64,000 bases of DNA from Liolophura sinensis (taxonomy: Eukaryota > Mollusca > Polyplacophora > Chitonida > Chitonidae): assembly GCF_032854445.1 (NCBI RefSeq), contig NC_088302.1, positions 20,581,338 to 20,645,337 of the forward strand, written 5' to 3'. A program made the position numbers and the translations under genes. Below are positions 11,346-24,790 of the stretch, in pieces. The notes beneath the pieces were generated by a model. That model ran no database searches and had not been told where the DNA came from. It was given only the letters and a program-made list of their open reading frames with translations. Numbering within the stretch: position 1 is the stretch's first letter; every line of letters starts with the position of its first letter.

Positions 11346-13147
11346 TTTCTTGAAAGTGCTAATTGGAAAACTTTTCGAGGCTATTACTTGAAAATCCTGG
11401 AAAAACATTTTATTTCACCTACTTGTGTGGTCATTGTTGCATCATGAAAATAAACATTTATTGCAATACGCCTTTGAGAGATTTTTCATTGTAGTTCTGT
11501 GAAAACATTGTATTGAATTGAAGTTCCACAAAGCTGACTAAACCTGATTATAACTTCCATGGTACAGAACACATGTATTTATCTTAAACTCATGTTGCTT
11601 ATAATATTAAATTATAATAATAATAATATCTTCATTTGACGAAGGACACTTGATCAATTTCCCCTAAAAATTGATCTTCCCATCAAGATACACTTGGTAG
11701 TTACAATTAGTCTAAGATGGCTTTGTGGAATGTAGCCATGCTGTATCATGTTAAAATTCACATTTCTGACATATTTGTGCAATGTCAGCTAGATATAACC
11801 ATAGTTTTGGCTTGTGGTGAAACAGGAAGTGATTGCTACAATTAAAATGTGGATAATTCATTATTACCGACACTAAAATTGACTTTAAGCTTCATGTTTA
11901 AACTGTGTGCAGTTATCAGTGTAATTATTATTACACGCATTTGTTATTCCACATAGCAGACAAGTATAATGTACAGTCACCAGTGTTTGACAACAGGTGT
12001 TACATGTATATAATTAACAATGAAACATTTCAACACAGATGCCGTACAGTGACATTTTCACTGCTGAATCCATTGTGAATTGTTTTTAACACTGATTTAA
12101 TTGGTCATTGAATTTGAATGAAGTTTCATGCATGTATTTGTTGTATAACATTACTGTAGATAATAGCATTATACATGTATGCATGTACATGTGATCTGTA
12201 GCTGTTGGTGACCGTACTTGTAATGACATCATTGACAGCTAGAAGCTGATAAGCATCAGGTAATTATGTTCAGTATGTTGCAGTTCAATGATACATGCCC
12301 AATGAACCAATCATCCAGTTAATTATCCCTTTATTAAAAAATGCTTAATATATGTATGTGTTATAGGCATTTCAATGAGATTGATTCAGGCAAATGTTTA
12401 TAATGTAGAGTGTAGAAGACAGGAGCTGAATTGGTTAAGAAAGAAACTGGCATTTAATTTGCTGCCAAGGTAACCTTTAATCTGTTATTGGCCTGAAGTA
12501 TTGCCACTTCACACCAAATCTAATTGTTTTCCTTTGTCAATTTATTAAGCTCCATGCATATTGTAAAAAGTAATAGTGAGTTCACATGTTTTAAAAAAAA
12601 AATTACTGTTGTAGATTTTTGTTATTCACATTTAATTATCACTTTTTTCACCTGTTCTGATAATATATTGTGTTTGCACTCAGGGACAGGTACAAAGGTT
12701 ATGTCTTCATGCAATTAACATATCAAGGTGATAGCCATCATTTTGGTACACGCAGGGCTATACAGTTTGATAAATAGTGTGATGTATATATATGGAACAT
12801 AACTAGGGTGTTTGCATAATGCATATTTCAGCCAGCACTCAAAAATATACTGGGTGTGATTTTGCAGGAAAAATATACACGTCTGCATAGATGTGTACTG
12901 AACTGATATAACCAGGTCCCTGACAAACCTCCAGGTGTGACACAGTACAGTCTTGTATGACAGAGAGACTGTATAGGAGCTAGATCAGGACAGATTGCTA
13001 ACACATGTGACTGATGTGTTGACAGCTCTACATTATTTGTTTGTATAGCCAGAGTATTAGCTCATTGAATGCCCATGTTTAGTCTGGCTGGCCAAAGTAC
13101 ATACTGTGCAGGGCTCTTATCCTTGTTGGTAGTACAGGTATGTACCC
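11346..13147. other. No recognised gene or element
   Basis: AT-rich sequence with scattered ACATGTAC palindromes. I see no open frame, SINE or inverted repeat that can be supported. Confidence 0.5.
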
Positions 13148-13257
13148 TAATGGAAGATATAGTCCACTGGACTAAGTGTCATGTTTAAGTGGATCTGAAT
13201 ACTAATGGAAGATATAGTCCACTGGACTAAGTGTCATGTTTAAGTGGATCTGAATAC
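13148..13257. repeat. Perfect 55-bp tandem duplication
   Basis: Two copies (13148-13202 and 13203-13257) starting TAATGGAAGATATAGTCCAC and ending GTGGATCTGAATAC are identical, which suggests a recent duplication. Confidence 0.95.
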
Positions 13258-13486
13258 TGTCAAACAAACACATATTAATCAAAACGCACTATTATTTAAG
13301 AATCCTCAGAAAATATTTCCTGCAGCCAACTGGCTGAAAATTGCCAAATTCATAAGATACCACCACTAGAGTTAAACAGGCTCCTGTCCAATTCTTCTTA
13401 AGTCTTCGAAAATCTGATGGCTCACAATACAAACCCACAAGTTTTTGTGATACATGTATGTTGTCAAGTTTTGTGTATGTTGCCAG

Positions 13487-14600
13487 ATGAAACGTCAGAA
13501 CTATGGTTATAGTTTAGTATCGAGACCACAGTTTCCACAGATGCAGGATGTGCTTAAATCTAAACAGAAGCAACTAAAACGAGACAGGAAAGGAAATCTC
13601 CCCAGCAGAGCGAATCCAATTTCTGACACTGAACTTGACACACTGTGGCAAACTGGTGTACTCACTAAGTCGTCTCCTAACAGCCTATTGAACAGCGTGT
13701 GGTTTTTTAATACCGTGCATTTTTGTCTTCATGGCACTGCCAAACACAGGGCGATGTGTTGTTAAGATGTTTCTCCATGTTCCTATACCGCTGGCTGAGA
13801 ACACATGTATCTTCAATATTCAGAACGGCAAATGAAGACAAGGACTGGAGAAAATGTCTGTGATGTAAGAACTGTGACACAGAAAATGTGGGCTAAAATG
13901 GATAGTGAAGATCATAGTCTGGTTTCAATATTCAAAATGTATGCTGCCAAATGGCCGTCAGATTATTGTCAGTAAATGATTTGTTCTACATTGCCGCCAA
14001 CACAAAAACATCCATCATCCGGGTCCCACGACATGTGGTTTTTGCAACAACCCATCGGCGTGAACAAACCGTCCATAAGTGATGAAAAAAATTATAAATT
14101 CTGCAGGCATTCACAGTGACAAAAATCTTTCAAATCACAGCGCCAGAAAACATCTTATTCAGAAACTGAATGACAGCAAAATCCCAGCCAATCACATCGT
14201 GCAGATATCCGGCCACAAGAACATTCAATCCATCAATAATTACAGTCATGTGAACACTGCTCAGCATACAAGAATTTCTCAGCTCCTCAATTCAGCTGTT
14301 TCTGCCAGTCATTTCCCTTTTCATTTAAAACAACGCACGCTGTAACAACTTCGCACTGTTTCAGATCCACAAACTGCCACAACTTCAACTTCATGGCTGC
14401 CAGTTTTCATTGAATCTAGCTCATCATTATTTTGACAAAACAACACATCTGTGAGGAACATTGAACAGTCGTCTAATGAGAGCGTATGGTGTTAAAACAC
14501 TCTTTTCCGGAAACATATCAGGGGGACAGTTCCACGTCCATGTTCACAGTGACGCTCCAGTTACTGAAAGTATTCCACCATATTCTTTGCCCAATCAACG
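13487..14600 (+). pseudogene. Decayed Crypton-type tyrosine recombinase
   Basis: Conceptual pieces match the Crypton / DUF3504 family (relatives include KIAA1958, QRICH1, KCTD1 and ZMYM proteins). N-terminal part 13487-13762: FPQMQDVLKSKQKQLKRDRK, ANPISDTELDTLWQTGVL, LLNSVWFFNTVHFCLHGTAK. Then LQYSERQMKTRTG and SIFKMYAAKWPSDYC (about 13811-13972), WFLQQPIGVNKPS (about 14036-14074), and the catalytic C-terminus at 14079-14345 with NHSARKHLIQKL (H-x-x-R), SGHKN and NNY, the expected second-box Arg, His and nucleophile Tyr. A trailing SGNISGGQFHVHV lies near 14507. In-frame stops at 13763, 13796 and 13973 and several frame changes show it is dead. Such recombinases insert elements by site-specific recombination; no terminal repeats were expected or found. 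Confidence 0.8.
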
Positions 14601-14699
14601 TGTTGATCACTTGTGATAGGCATGACACCAGTCAGTCAGTATTTCAACGTATTATGTCATCTGTTGCAGACAGAGTTAACAATTTTTGGCCTTTCTGAC

Positions 14700-16215
14700 T
14701 GAAATTTGTTGTGTTTTTATATCATTTTTATTTGTGAACTTTTTTTCACAAGTTCGCTGTTCACATTGAATATGTGAACTGCTGCTGTTTAACCTGTGGT
14801 CTGGTCAGTATACATCTATGTGTTAGTGAAAGGTCATGGCCCTTGGCTGCGGTGTGCTTTTGAAGCCTAGAGCTCACTGTCAGCCCACAGCCTTGGTAAT
14901 TTATGGGGCATATTACACTTTTCAGACTTACTTCCTTGGTATGTGATAATAATATATTCTGAATTAAATTATGAAATTGTGTTATTACAATATCATTATT
15001 TTCGAAAATTTTTAGTAATTTGTTGGATGGATTAGATAGTACATTTTAAATGCAAATGATTTGAAGCTGTTCAATGACCTAAAACGCCGATGCTCAACCC
15101 TAGAAAGAAGTCAGCATATAATTTATGGTCATACCATTTATATAATTGACCAAAATTGAAAAATAATATAGTGACGGACATGGCTGTCTACATCATGTAA
15201 ATGTGCAGATTTTACACACTGCATGCGTATAGGATTGTTATTAAATTATTGTTTTATGGTGTGAAGAAATTTCTGTTTTTTGACAAATACACTTCTTGCA
15301 GAGCAATGCGCAAACAAAGGTTTATTTTGGGATATACATGTTATGTAAGGATCAAAAAAGTATTTTTTTCCTGTATAAAGGCTTAATTAGAAAAGACAGT
15401 GTTCATGTAGAAGAAATAAGGCTTTATATGTGCATAAACTGTTACTTAACTTTTGTAAACTGTATTTCAGTTTTTGTTTTTTTATACATGGTTTTTTGAA
15501 ACACATCAAAAAATTCTTTATCTCGACTTTTTTTCTGACAGTGACCATGGCCTTGCATACATCACAGTGAATATAAGCTCCTTTTGTGCATGTGTACAGT
15601 CTGATAACTTTTAATACGTACATGTAGATGTGCAGGCATTTTTTACCTTTACACATGTTCTAACCAGCTTGAATGATCACCAGATCACAGCTTAGCGTTA
15701 TGTCGGCAATATTTCAGCCATATCCTGGTGACATAAAACAGGAAGATCCGCCTTGTCATACACATTTATAATTTGTACACATTGGTTTCTGGTTTATAAT
15801 AGAAAGAGGAAAAGAAAGAAAAAGGAAAAGAAAAAGTTTGTGTCATTAGTTGTAAAGAGTTTTTACATGTATGGCTGATCCCATTTGTGTGTGTAATTAG
15901 GCTTGAGGCTGTGTCATGTTGTCGGTGTAGCTGTACTGGTATGGGTGTGACTTCATTAGGAGAGAGGTGGTACATCTGTACATTACCACACACCATCATG
16001 AATATCTACCGTGATTACATTATTCTGATCGACATATATATGTATATATATGTATATATATATATATATGTGTGTGTGATTTTAATTTAAATAACACATG
16101 GGCGGGCCAGTTGAACTGCGAATTGTACATAGTCACATTTAACAAGTATGAGAATTCATGCATCATGTACATTGTACATCCATCAGCTAGCTGGTACGTG
16201 CTGTAAATTGTCACT
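14700..16215. other. No recognised gene; low-complexity patches
   Basis: Contains a purine tract near 15800-15836 (GAAAGAAAAAGGAAAAG) and a TA/TG dinucleotide run at about 16034-16078. Nothing else could be supported. Confidence 0.5.
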
Positions 16216-16417
16216 CTTTTCGACCTCTAAGCACATTTTGCAGTGGAAGTTGTGCATATGATTACCATAAAAATGACACCAAAAATGATGTTTTTGTGTT
16301 ACTTAAAATGCAAGCTTAAAAAAGCTGTGCAGATTATGTCTCTACACCCCATAGTTCTCTGGGAATGTTTCAAAATATTGGTCACAGTTTTGGTTGAAAA
16401 AGTTGAGAATTAGGGTA
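16216..16417 (-). mobile_element. MITE family B, copy 3
   Basis: Reverse-oriented copy: GCAAGCTTAAAAAAGCTGTG, CTCTACACCCCATAGTTCTC and the right end GGTTGAAAAAGTTGAGAATT followed by AGGGTA. This end links family B to the CCCTAATTCTTCAACC terminal motif of family A. Confidence 0.65.
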
Positions 16418-16424
16418 GAAGTAT

Positions 16425-16540
16425 GTACGTGAATTCATACATACATGTACGTGAATTCATACATACATGTACGTGAATTCATACATACATGTACGTGAAT
16501 TCATACATACATGTACGTGAATTCATACATACATGTACAT
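16425..16540. repeat. 22-bp minisatellite, five near-perfect copies
   Basis: Unit GTACGTGAATTCATACATAC plus AT, each carrying an EcoRI-type GAATTC, followed by related ATTCATAC-like sequence. It directly follows MITE B copy 3. Confidence 0.93.
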
Positions 16541-16850
16541 GGATGAACTCTTCAGCTGAAGTATGAGAATTCAATCGTGCATCAGCTATATGAATTCATT
16601 TGTGCTTCAGGTAGTACGTGGAATAAAAATGCGTCATTCATAAATGCATCAGCTAACAAATGAATGTAAAAGAGCATGTATTAATAGCTACATGTATAGT
16701 ACATGTACATGGAGCCATTACACATGCACTAATACAGAAACCCGCTCAACTTGTTATGTATTATTAATTATCATTTGTTACAGCTGCATGATTCCTTGAA
16801 TAGTAGAAAACAATGGAATGCATTGAAGCATTGGCCTCGTTTGTACACTT

Positions 16851-17072
16851 TACCCTAATTCTTCTAATTTTTGGAACATATTAGTAGTGTTGAAAACAAA
16901 TTGGTATAGTTCTTTCCCAGCTTTTTTGGAAAAGTAAAGATTTGAGTATGTTGTTCATTAGATTGTCTAACTTTGTGAGAAAAAAAAGAATTAAACATTC
17001 CTGCTACAATTACCTGCATGTTTGCTAAAAACGATCAGACCAGGTGTGCCAAAAATTAGAAGAAATAGGGTA
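16851..17072. mobile_element. 222-bp MITE with 24-bp inverted repeats
   Basis: The left end TACCCTAATTCTTCTAATTT plus TTGG is repeated inverted at the right (TACCCTATTTCTTCTAATTT plus TTGG on the minus strand) with one mismatch. TA at both outer ends suits a Tc1/mariner-like TA target. No coding capacity. Confidence 0.85.
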
Positions 17073-17897
17073 GGTTAGATTCAACTTTTGGTGATAAACA
17101 CATGAAAGAGGAAAACATATGCATCTACATATTCAAATGTCTGTGTATCTGTGTGAATTAGTGATGTAGCACATGTATAGTACAGTACAGTTTCTATAGT
17201 ACAGTATGGTAGAGAGTGTTACGTGGGATACTAATAGGTGAAACACCCCAGGCTCAATTGTTACATATATAACCACTCCCTCCTGTCTCATTTAGGGCAC
17301 TTCCTACAAACCCTAGGAACATTAGCAAGATGATCTGTATGCAGTCTCAGAATGGATGTTTAGCCTGTCTGCCCATGTGACTGCTGTACATCTACAGCCG
17401 CAGACTCTCAGATTTCTGGATAACTTTCCTGTTACAAATGATCAGTTGTATTGTGCTAGACACATTCCAGCCACGCGAGTACAGGTACTGTAAGCTGGTA
17501 TCTGTACATGTGGTCCAATCTGCAGTTCTTCAGTTTAGACTTCAGACCCAGTTCACATCCTGCTACTGTCCTTACATGCACACATATGCTAAGAGATGCA
17601 TGTGCGGTACATGTAGTAAGTATAAAGTACATGTTTAACGTGTGTATGCCATAGGTTATTGACATGAATATGTGGGTTCAGACTGTTTGTACAGATTTAA
17701 GCACATCATATTGTACAGTACTACATCTGTCTTTTTTTAAAAAAATTTTTTATGAAAATTATAAATACAAAGGCAGATATTTTTCAGTGCTATTTTCCGT
17801 AGGTTTTTGTACATTTGTGTACATGTATATACATGTAGATGTATGATTTTGCAAATTTGTTGTATTGCTATTAGTACATATGTGAATAAATGTGTGA
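17073..17897. other. No recognised gene
   Basis: Anonymous sequence between a MITE and a SINE. Rich in ACATGTA motifs; no supported reading frame. Confidence 0.45.
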
Positions 17898-18142
17898 TTT
17901 ATTTGTTTGATTGGTGTTTTGCACCGTATTCAAGAATATTTCACGTATACAACAGCAACGGCCAGCATTATTGTGGAAGGAAACCTTCAAGCATCCACAG
18001 GCTGATAGAAGACCTTGCCACATATGAGTGAAGAGGAAGCCAGTATGAGCTGGCCTTCAATTACACAGCGATCGCATTGTGAGAGGCAATACTGTCACTG
18101 TGCTGCTCTTGAGCATGTTAACCACCAAGCCATGGATGCCCT
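17898..18142 (-). repeat. SINE family 1, full-length reverse copy
   Basis: The plus strand reads TTTATTTGTTTGATTGGTGT tail, GTATTCAAGAATATTTCACG, GAGGAAGCCAGTATGAGCTG and ends ACCAAGCCATGGATGCCC. Moderately mutated. Confidence 0.8.
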
Positions 18143-18279
18143 GGGTTCTAATATGAACATATCTGAAATACTTGAAATTGGAATCAAAAAGAGTTCCTTT
18201 ATTGCCTTGGGCTGAAGAAAAGTCAAAGTTACACATGGCTGTTTTGTTTCCTGTAAACATCAAGTGTGTATGATTCCAT

Positions 18280-18570
18280 ACTTGTACTGATATCGAGCTG
18301 GTGATGAGCTATTGTATAGATACACATTTGCTCAGTGACGAGATTCAGAAAATATATGGTGTCAGTGACCCTCATGTTGGGCTAGGCTAACCATATGTTT
18401 CCATATCCTCTCACTGAGTAAACGTGTCACACATTTATCAGCTAAAAGATCCATCCATTCAGCCCTTAGGCTTGATGCACGGGCAGATCACTTTATGAAC
18501 ATTATTGTTTTCACTGCCAAATCAAAGGGAGATAACCTAGTCAACAGACACATATGGCATCGGCTGCAGG
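18280..18570. repeat. Dispersed element with AAAGGGAGATAAC motif, copy 1
   Basis: Shares GCTCAGTGAYRRGAT, AAATATATGGTGTCA and CAAAGGGAGATAAC..A then CAACAGACACAT...CTGCAGG with 50335-50570. The spacing differs between the copies, so the ends are unclear. Confidence 0.5.
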
Positions 18571-19410
18571 ATACAGGAATTCCAAACATACACTTCCTGA
18601 ACATGACTGCTAAAAAGTTAACGTACACCACGTATGTGGGATAACTGATCTGTACATGTACCTGTAAATCTGTGTGATACTTTGTTCTAGGTGTCTGTTG
18701 ATGTGTGACTGAAGGGTGCCAGCTTACACCCCCACTGATCCGATGCGCGGTCTTGCCCTCACTTTGAACACCCACTGTATAGTGATGATAATCCACTTGT
18801 AACTGGGCGCTGGGGAGAAATGCCGCATTCTGTCACACAGGGCAGCATGGCACAGGTCAGTATAGCATACTCCTCAAATAGCGTTATCTGCATCCCCAAA
18901 ACAAGGGAAAACAACAGTAACTGTACAGGTAAATACATCATGGATGTACAGTAACCTTAGAGAAAAGACTGTTATTTTTAATAGAATAGTGCACAGTGAT
19001 GGTTGAGTCTTGTGAAAGGTGGAAATTGTTTTAATTGTTTTGTGAAAATTACGCTTTCATTGTTATCATTTTCAGCTTTCACTCAAAAACTATTTCATAT
19101 TCAACCTTCACTGTGCAGTTTCCTCTGTATATTTCTTAGCATGTTTTCTCACATATACATTTATTGTATTTCACCTGAAGTTAATCATTTTTCAAGTGAC
19201 ACATTTTTTTGTGTGGTTCTGATTGATTAATCCATCGAATAGGGCCGCTTGAAGAGTTTTTTGTGAATTTTGATGATTTGCTTGTCAGAAAAACTTATAA
19301 AGTTGGCATCAAATTGTCTTTAGGGCCTTTACATGCTTCTGAAAGTACATTTTTGCTTAACCAAACGTTAGGTGAAATGTAATATTTGATACACACCTAC
19401 ATGTACATTC

Positions 19411-19580
19411 TACAGTAATTCTTCAACCTTTTTGTATACTTGCAAGAAATTTTCAAACATATTATGAGAGCATTATTCTGTGTAGGTCAATAAAATTATA
19501 ATTTTGGGGAATTTCCAAAGTTTGCCAAGACAACCAATATTGTCTACAAAATGACTTGGAAAAGGGGCATAAATGTATGG
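19411..19580 (-). mobile_element. MITE family A, copy 3 (truncated)
   Basis: Left end TACAGTAATTCTTCAACCTT, interior GAGCATTATTCTGTGTAGGT and AAAATTATAATTTTGGGGAA; the distal end decays after GGAAAAGGGGCATAAATG. Confidence 0.65.
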
Positions 19581-20222
19581 CATACATGTAAATGCCTGTA
19601 CTAGTACATATGTACATGCCATAGGTTTAGCCATGATACATGCTTCGTTAAACACCCTATTCTCATAAAATTAACCCGGGAGAGATAGGAAAATTGTTAC
19701 AAAAAGTATAAATGAAACTCCTTGATCTCAGTGGTGTAAAGGAAATAGTGTTTTGTGTACTGACATGATAGTACACCTCAAATAACTTGTAGAGATTCCA
19801 GCTGGCTCAGTAAGTTAACTCACTGCATTTAACTTCTAACACTCAGATTAAAAAAAAAATTGTGACCTTATTGCACTTGTTGTGGGAACAAGCAGTATGG
19901 ATAAAAGAAATAAAGGTCTCTCTCTCTCTTTTTTTTTTTTTTTTGTCTAATGAACATGTAAAATACTTACATATTTTGTTTACTGGTATATCCTATACAC
20001 AGCTATACTACACATCACTCAGATGTATGTATAGATTTTCCCTTCACTTTTGAGACTCAGAAATCATAATTTATAGAAATCATAGCGGGAATGAATAATT
20101 TCCAGTAAAAAATGGAGGTCACAGAACTACTTTCTTGTCGACCATAAGTGCAAAATGCCTTTGTATGGGAGTAATGGGACATATTACGCCTTTTTGGGGA
20201 TGCTGAATGTTCCACTGCAGTG

Positions 20223-20321
20223 GATGGTTGTGGGTTCCTCCAACCATAATGCTGGCCGCCATCGTATATTTAAGTGAAATATTCTTGAGCATGTAAAACA
20301 CCAATCAAATAAATAGATAAA
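20223..20321 (+). repeat. SINE family 1, 3' fragment
   Basis: GATGGTTGTGGGTTCCTCCA, CATAATGCTGGCCGCCATCG and AAAACACCAATCAAATAAAT. The 5' head is absent. Confidence 0.8.
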
Positions 20322-20530
20322 TCCACTGCAGCGTCAGCATCGCATCATCCTATTTATCAGAGCACATATGTCCCAGATGCAACTGGGCACAATTACAAAT
20401 GCGAAAAATCAATGCAGAAACCATAAATTTAAACTGTGGTTTAATAGCTGGCTTTAAAATGCATTTGACAACATTCCACAAATTGTATTTCAGCACCAGC
20501 TAGAGCATTAGGAAGATTTTAGTCATGCAG

Positions 20531-20731
20531 GTACCTATTGTAATTTGGTAATCATTTCACATATTTATGCACCTTTTTAATTTGATGTTTGAGACAAAAC
20601 TACATCAGTTGGGTTGGCCAAATTTAGGGCTTCAAAAAAAGTATGATTTTATCTGGCGACATAGAATAACACCCTGAGAATATATTTCAATAAACACCTT
20701 GCAATCGTGTGAAAAAGTTGATGAATTACAG
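20531..20731 (+). mobile_element. MITE family A, copy 4
   Basis: GAGACAAAACTACATCAGTT, GGGTTGGCCAAATTTAGGGC and right end GTGAAAAAGTTGATGAATTACAGT (given in part). The left end is diverged (TACCTATTGTAATTTGGTAA). Confidence 0.75.
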
Positions 20732-23707
20732 TGGGAAGGTCAAATAGCTTTCTCTGGGCCCTCTACACCAAAATCTTACCTTAGTCTGTATAATAATGCA
20801 AGTATAAAATGTCTCAGTGTGATGTAAAACCCGTGTGAAAGTCAAACTACATGTACTATGTGTGCATTAAGTGCATCTGTATAGGAAAGATTCAAATATC
20901 CATTTCCTAGTAGGTGATTATTTCCTTTTTAGCATGTCAGAATTTTTTTGAAATACATGTTATAAATGGAAAAGGCTTCTCCTTTGTTGGACTGAATTCG
21001 TTGGATTTCTAGATTATGGATCATGCACATAGTGCAATGACAAAAAAAAAAAAAAAAACAAAGGGAGAAAAAAAAATATATATGTATATATATATACATG
21101 CATATATGGGCATTATAACATTGTAACTAACGCTTGTAATAATGTAATAATGTGAAAAGCTGGAAGATTTGCCATCATTGACTGTCCTACACCAATTTTT
21201 CAGGCTTGTATGTACATGTACTTGTCTATATTTGTACAGTGCATGTGAGCAAAGGTTCTAAGATATCATAAGTTTGTATTCGTGGTTCACACCTGGCTAT
21301 CCAAGGAGGAAGTTAAATCAGGAGATCGTCTGAGCAAGGCCAGGGTTAGACTGGTTTTCGGCAAAAAACTGGGTCAAACTATTGTTCAAGAAAGGCCATT
21401 GAAATCTGCTTGAGGTGGAGCCTACCTGTACGCCTAAAGCTGGGGTAGTGAAGGTATATACACACCTACATGTAGTGTGTGTATATCTGTACACTCAGGC
21501 TGCTCAGTGTTGGATCTGTAAAACATGTAGATACATGTATATACTCATTTGGAGAACAAAAAAAAAAAAAAATAATGGATGGCAGTATTGAGACGCCTGA
21601 AATATTTGAAATTTTTTTAGGCTGTCGGCTTGTGTATGTGACATTGAGTGAGATAGTCCTCCCTATTAATTTATAAATGGTTTAAGATGTGTAGACCTTG
21701 CCTAATATTACATTCATTTACATATTCATGTGGTTCATTTATTTGTATTTTAACCATACAAACATAAAAGTACATGTAGATAAAAAGGTTAGTCAGAAAC
21801 TGAGGCCTGTCCTAAATTCTCTTTAAAGTTTTTGATAATAGCAAGTCTTGCCATTAGTACCTGTATGTGTAGAATACTTTGCGGAGAAAAATGTGCGCGC
21901 AGTTTTAAGATCTTTTATATATTATCGGGTAGTTTAGTGTTCATACATTATTTTTTAGAACATATATACATTGTAGTGACAGGGCTAATAAAATGTTCTA
22001 ATCAACCCTTGGGATAGATGAAATGGGGTCTTACATGTACATGTGCCATGTATCTAAGTGAATTTTGAATTCATTTTTGTGACGACAAAAGAAATGGGAG
22101 ACAGATTTGCCTATCATACTGACTCCATGGACCTCCCCTGAACACTGTACATGTACATGTATATCTGCAGTTAGGCACTGAGCTTCATCTAGTCATGTCC
22201 TCAGTGATGAAGACATTTTTCTTCACTCTGCATGGACATATAAAACTGCCCTTCATATAAATGTACATGTTTGTAAAATGAAAACTTGTCTTTCTCTCAG
22301 ACTCTATTTACAACCAAGCAATTAAATTAACCAAAACATTTAATACACATTCTGCACATTAAGGTATTAATAAATAAGCATTTTAATTGTAATATTTTTT
22401 TTTAAAGAGAACTAAAGCCTATATGTAAAGTGTAAGGCTTTGAAGTTTATAAAACCATGACAATGTGTGTCCACTTCAAGGGAGACAACTTCAGTGAAGA
22501 CTTGTCATCCACACATCATTTTCAGTGATCAATTTGAGGTCATCATGTTTATTTTGAGCTCATAAAAATGAGTGAATGAGCAAACATTTTGACCCCTAGT
22601 TGCTTTATTACAGATAAGTGGTGTAAGTGTTGTTGACTAAAGGGATTAGAGTTAGGTTTTAAATCGAGCAAGTGGAAAATTTGTAATTTTCTTGATGACC
22701 TCAGTGCTATAGTTTTAGACTGCAGTTTATGTTAAGAATTGCATTTAAATTATTTATAAATTCATAGGAAAGGAAATCTGCTTGCTCAACCCGAAATCAG
22801 GAAATAAATCTGCCTTAAAAACCATCTAATGTTTCCTGATGAGTTTTATATAAATACACATGTGTGAAAGAAACACTGTAAGTGTTGAAACAGTCATTTG
22901 TAACCATGTACATTAGAAAGGAAAATCATTACAGGTATACTTTGATGACAGGCGTGATTACTTCTCTTCCTGTTATTGATTTTTTTGTAAACACACATGC
23001 AAGAGCTCTTTAAAAATACGAGAACACAGAAAAACTCATCCCTTGTTGTGCTACAGACTTCCTGCATATACATGTAAATGTGCTGGAGATCAAGCCACAA
23101 AAACCAAACTTTCATTATTGGAATATTTTAATTTTCATTTATCTTTTGAGGATTTATCTGATGGTTAATTATACATATAATAATGGTGAAGACACCTGTT
23201 GTAATTTGGGCAGAGTTTAGGCTCACTGGTATAAAGTTAAAGTAAAAAATTATTAAATTAAAAATAGTGTTAAACATAAGGTATTTATTAGTAACATTTA
23301 AAGAAAACATTTTTAACTTGATATTAACAGTTAATAGCATATGTTTAGAATTTTAGTCTCCCTTGAATTTGGACTCTATGTAGCATGCGTATGAAAATGT
23401 TACATGTGGCCCTGAAAGGTATGTTCTTATTGTTCTGGGGCTGATTGTAGAATTGTTATTGCTGTACTTTCTCTTTAAATTCCTATGGGTATAAAAGTGC
23501 AAATTGCTGCATGGTTTTTGTTAATACATCCACCTTTTTTATTACCTTTTTTTTCTCTTTTTCTGTAGCCTTCACACAAGGCTTATTAAAGTATGGTAAA
23601 AAGTGGGTGTATTGCTATTTTTTTTTTCTCATTACTAATACATATAATGTTAGAGTTAGTAGTATATACTGAGTATATTTATTGTGAGTACAAATCATGG
23701 TGACAAT
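20732..23707. other. No recognised gene; low complexity near 21.05 kb
   Basis: A poly-A and TA/CA-rich patch lies at about 21041-21110. A diverged AAGGGAGACAAC motif sits near 22479. No SINE, MITE or coding signal could be supported. Confidence 0.5.
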
Positions 23708-23942
23708 TACCCCAATTCCTGAAACATGTTTACCGTTTCGCACATCAAAGACTTGTCATTTGTGAATTATGCATTTTTTTCATTTGATTTTGGAAACAAA
23801 AATATTTTGGTTGATTTGACCAATTTCAGGGCTACACAAAAAGTTTGGCTTTATCAGCTTTCATAAAATACTAGTAATGCCCTCAGAACATGCTTGCATA
23901 AAAATCTTGCAAACACCCGAACACTTTGAGGATTATTGTACA
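23708..23942 (+). mobile_element. MITE family A, copy 5
   Basis: TACCCCAATTCCTGAAAC at the left, TTGGTTGATTTGACCAATTT and CAGGGCTACACAAAAAGTTT inside, and GAACACTTTGAGGATTATTG at the right. Diverged. Confidence 0.7.
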
Positions 23943-24748
23943 GTTTGATCCAGGGCCTGACAGTCTGTGAAAAGAACACATACATAAACTAAAATTCATA
24001 ATTTTTTCTAAAAATTTTAACTCTTTTCTTTTCTTTTTTCCCTTAAAAATGTAATGAAAAAAGTGGAAAATAAGAGATTCCCTGGAACTACTGAAATCAT
24101 TTTTAAAATAAGGACACATCTATGCAGTAGCAAATTCCTGGATAATTATAAACCCTGCATGTAAATCTATAGTCAGAAAGTAATTAGGCAGCAATTTCCG
24201 CAGACCATGATGAGAGTTTACCCTGGATTATCAGACAAACTAGTTATTGTGGAATTTACCTGAAACTACTTTATGGTGCCATTTAGTGAGGAATCAGCAA
24301 TTACAAGTAGATGTACATATATTGTACATGGGATGGCCTTGATGTCCTGGTTTATATGACACGTTTATTAGCCCCAGGCTTAACCTGCTTCCAGATAAAA
24401 TATAATCTCCACAGTCATGAATGAGGCATTTGCTGTCTTAATCAGTTTGTCATTTATATGCTGGTGGTTTTGACAACTTAAAAATATGTTGCCACTATAA
24501 CACATTGACGTGAAGAAATTCTGGTCTGACATGTCGGACAGTTAGGCTTGTAATTATAAAAAGACAACTCTACAATTGCATGTAGTATGTTTCAATGCTT
24601 AATATGTACATGTAGTATGAATGTTTTATCTATAAATTATCAGATTGTATGGAATGAATTACTTCAAAATTTTATAATTTGTAATAGTTATTGAGTCTAT
24701 AATTATGCCATATTTTACATTTTTGCTGTGTTCTTCTGTATGTATTTT

Positions 24749-24790
<42 letters not shown>

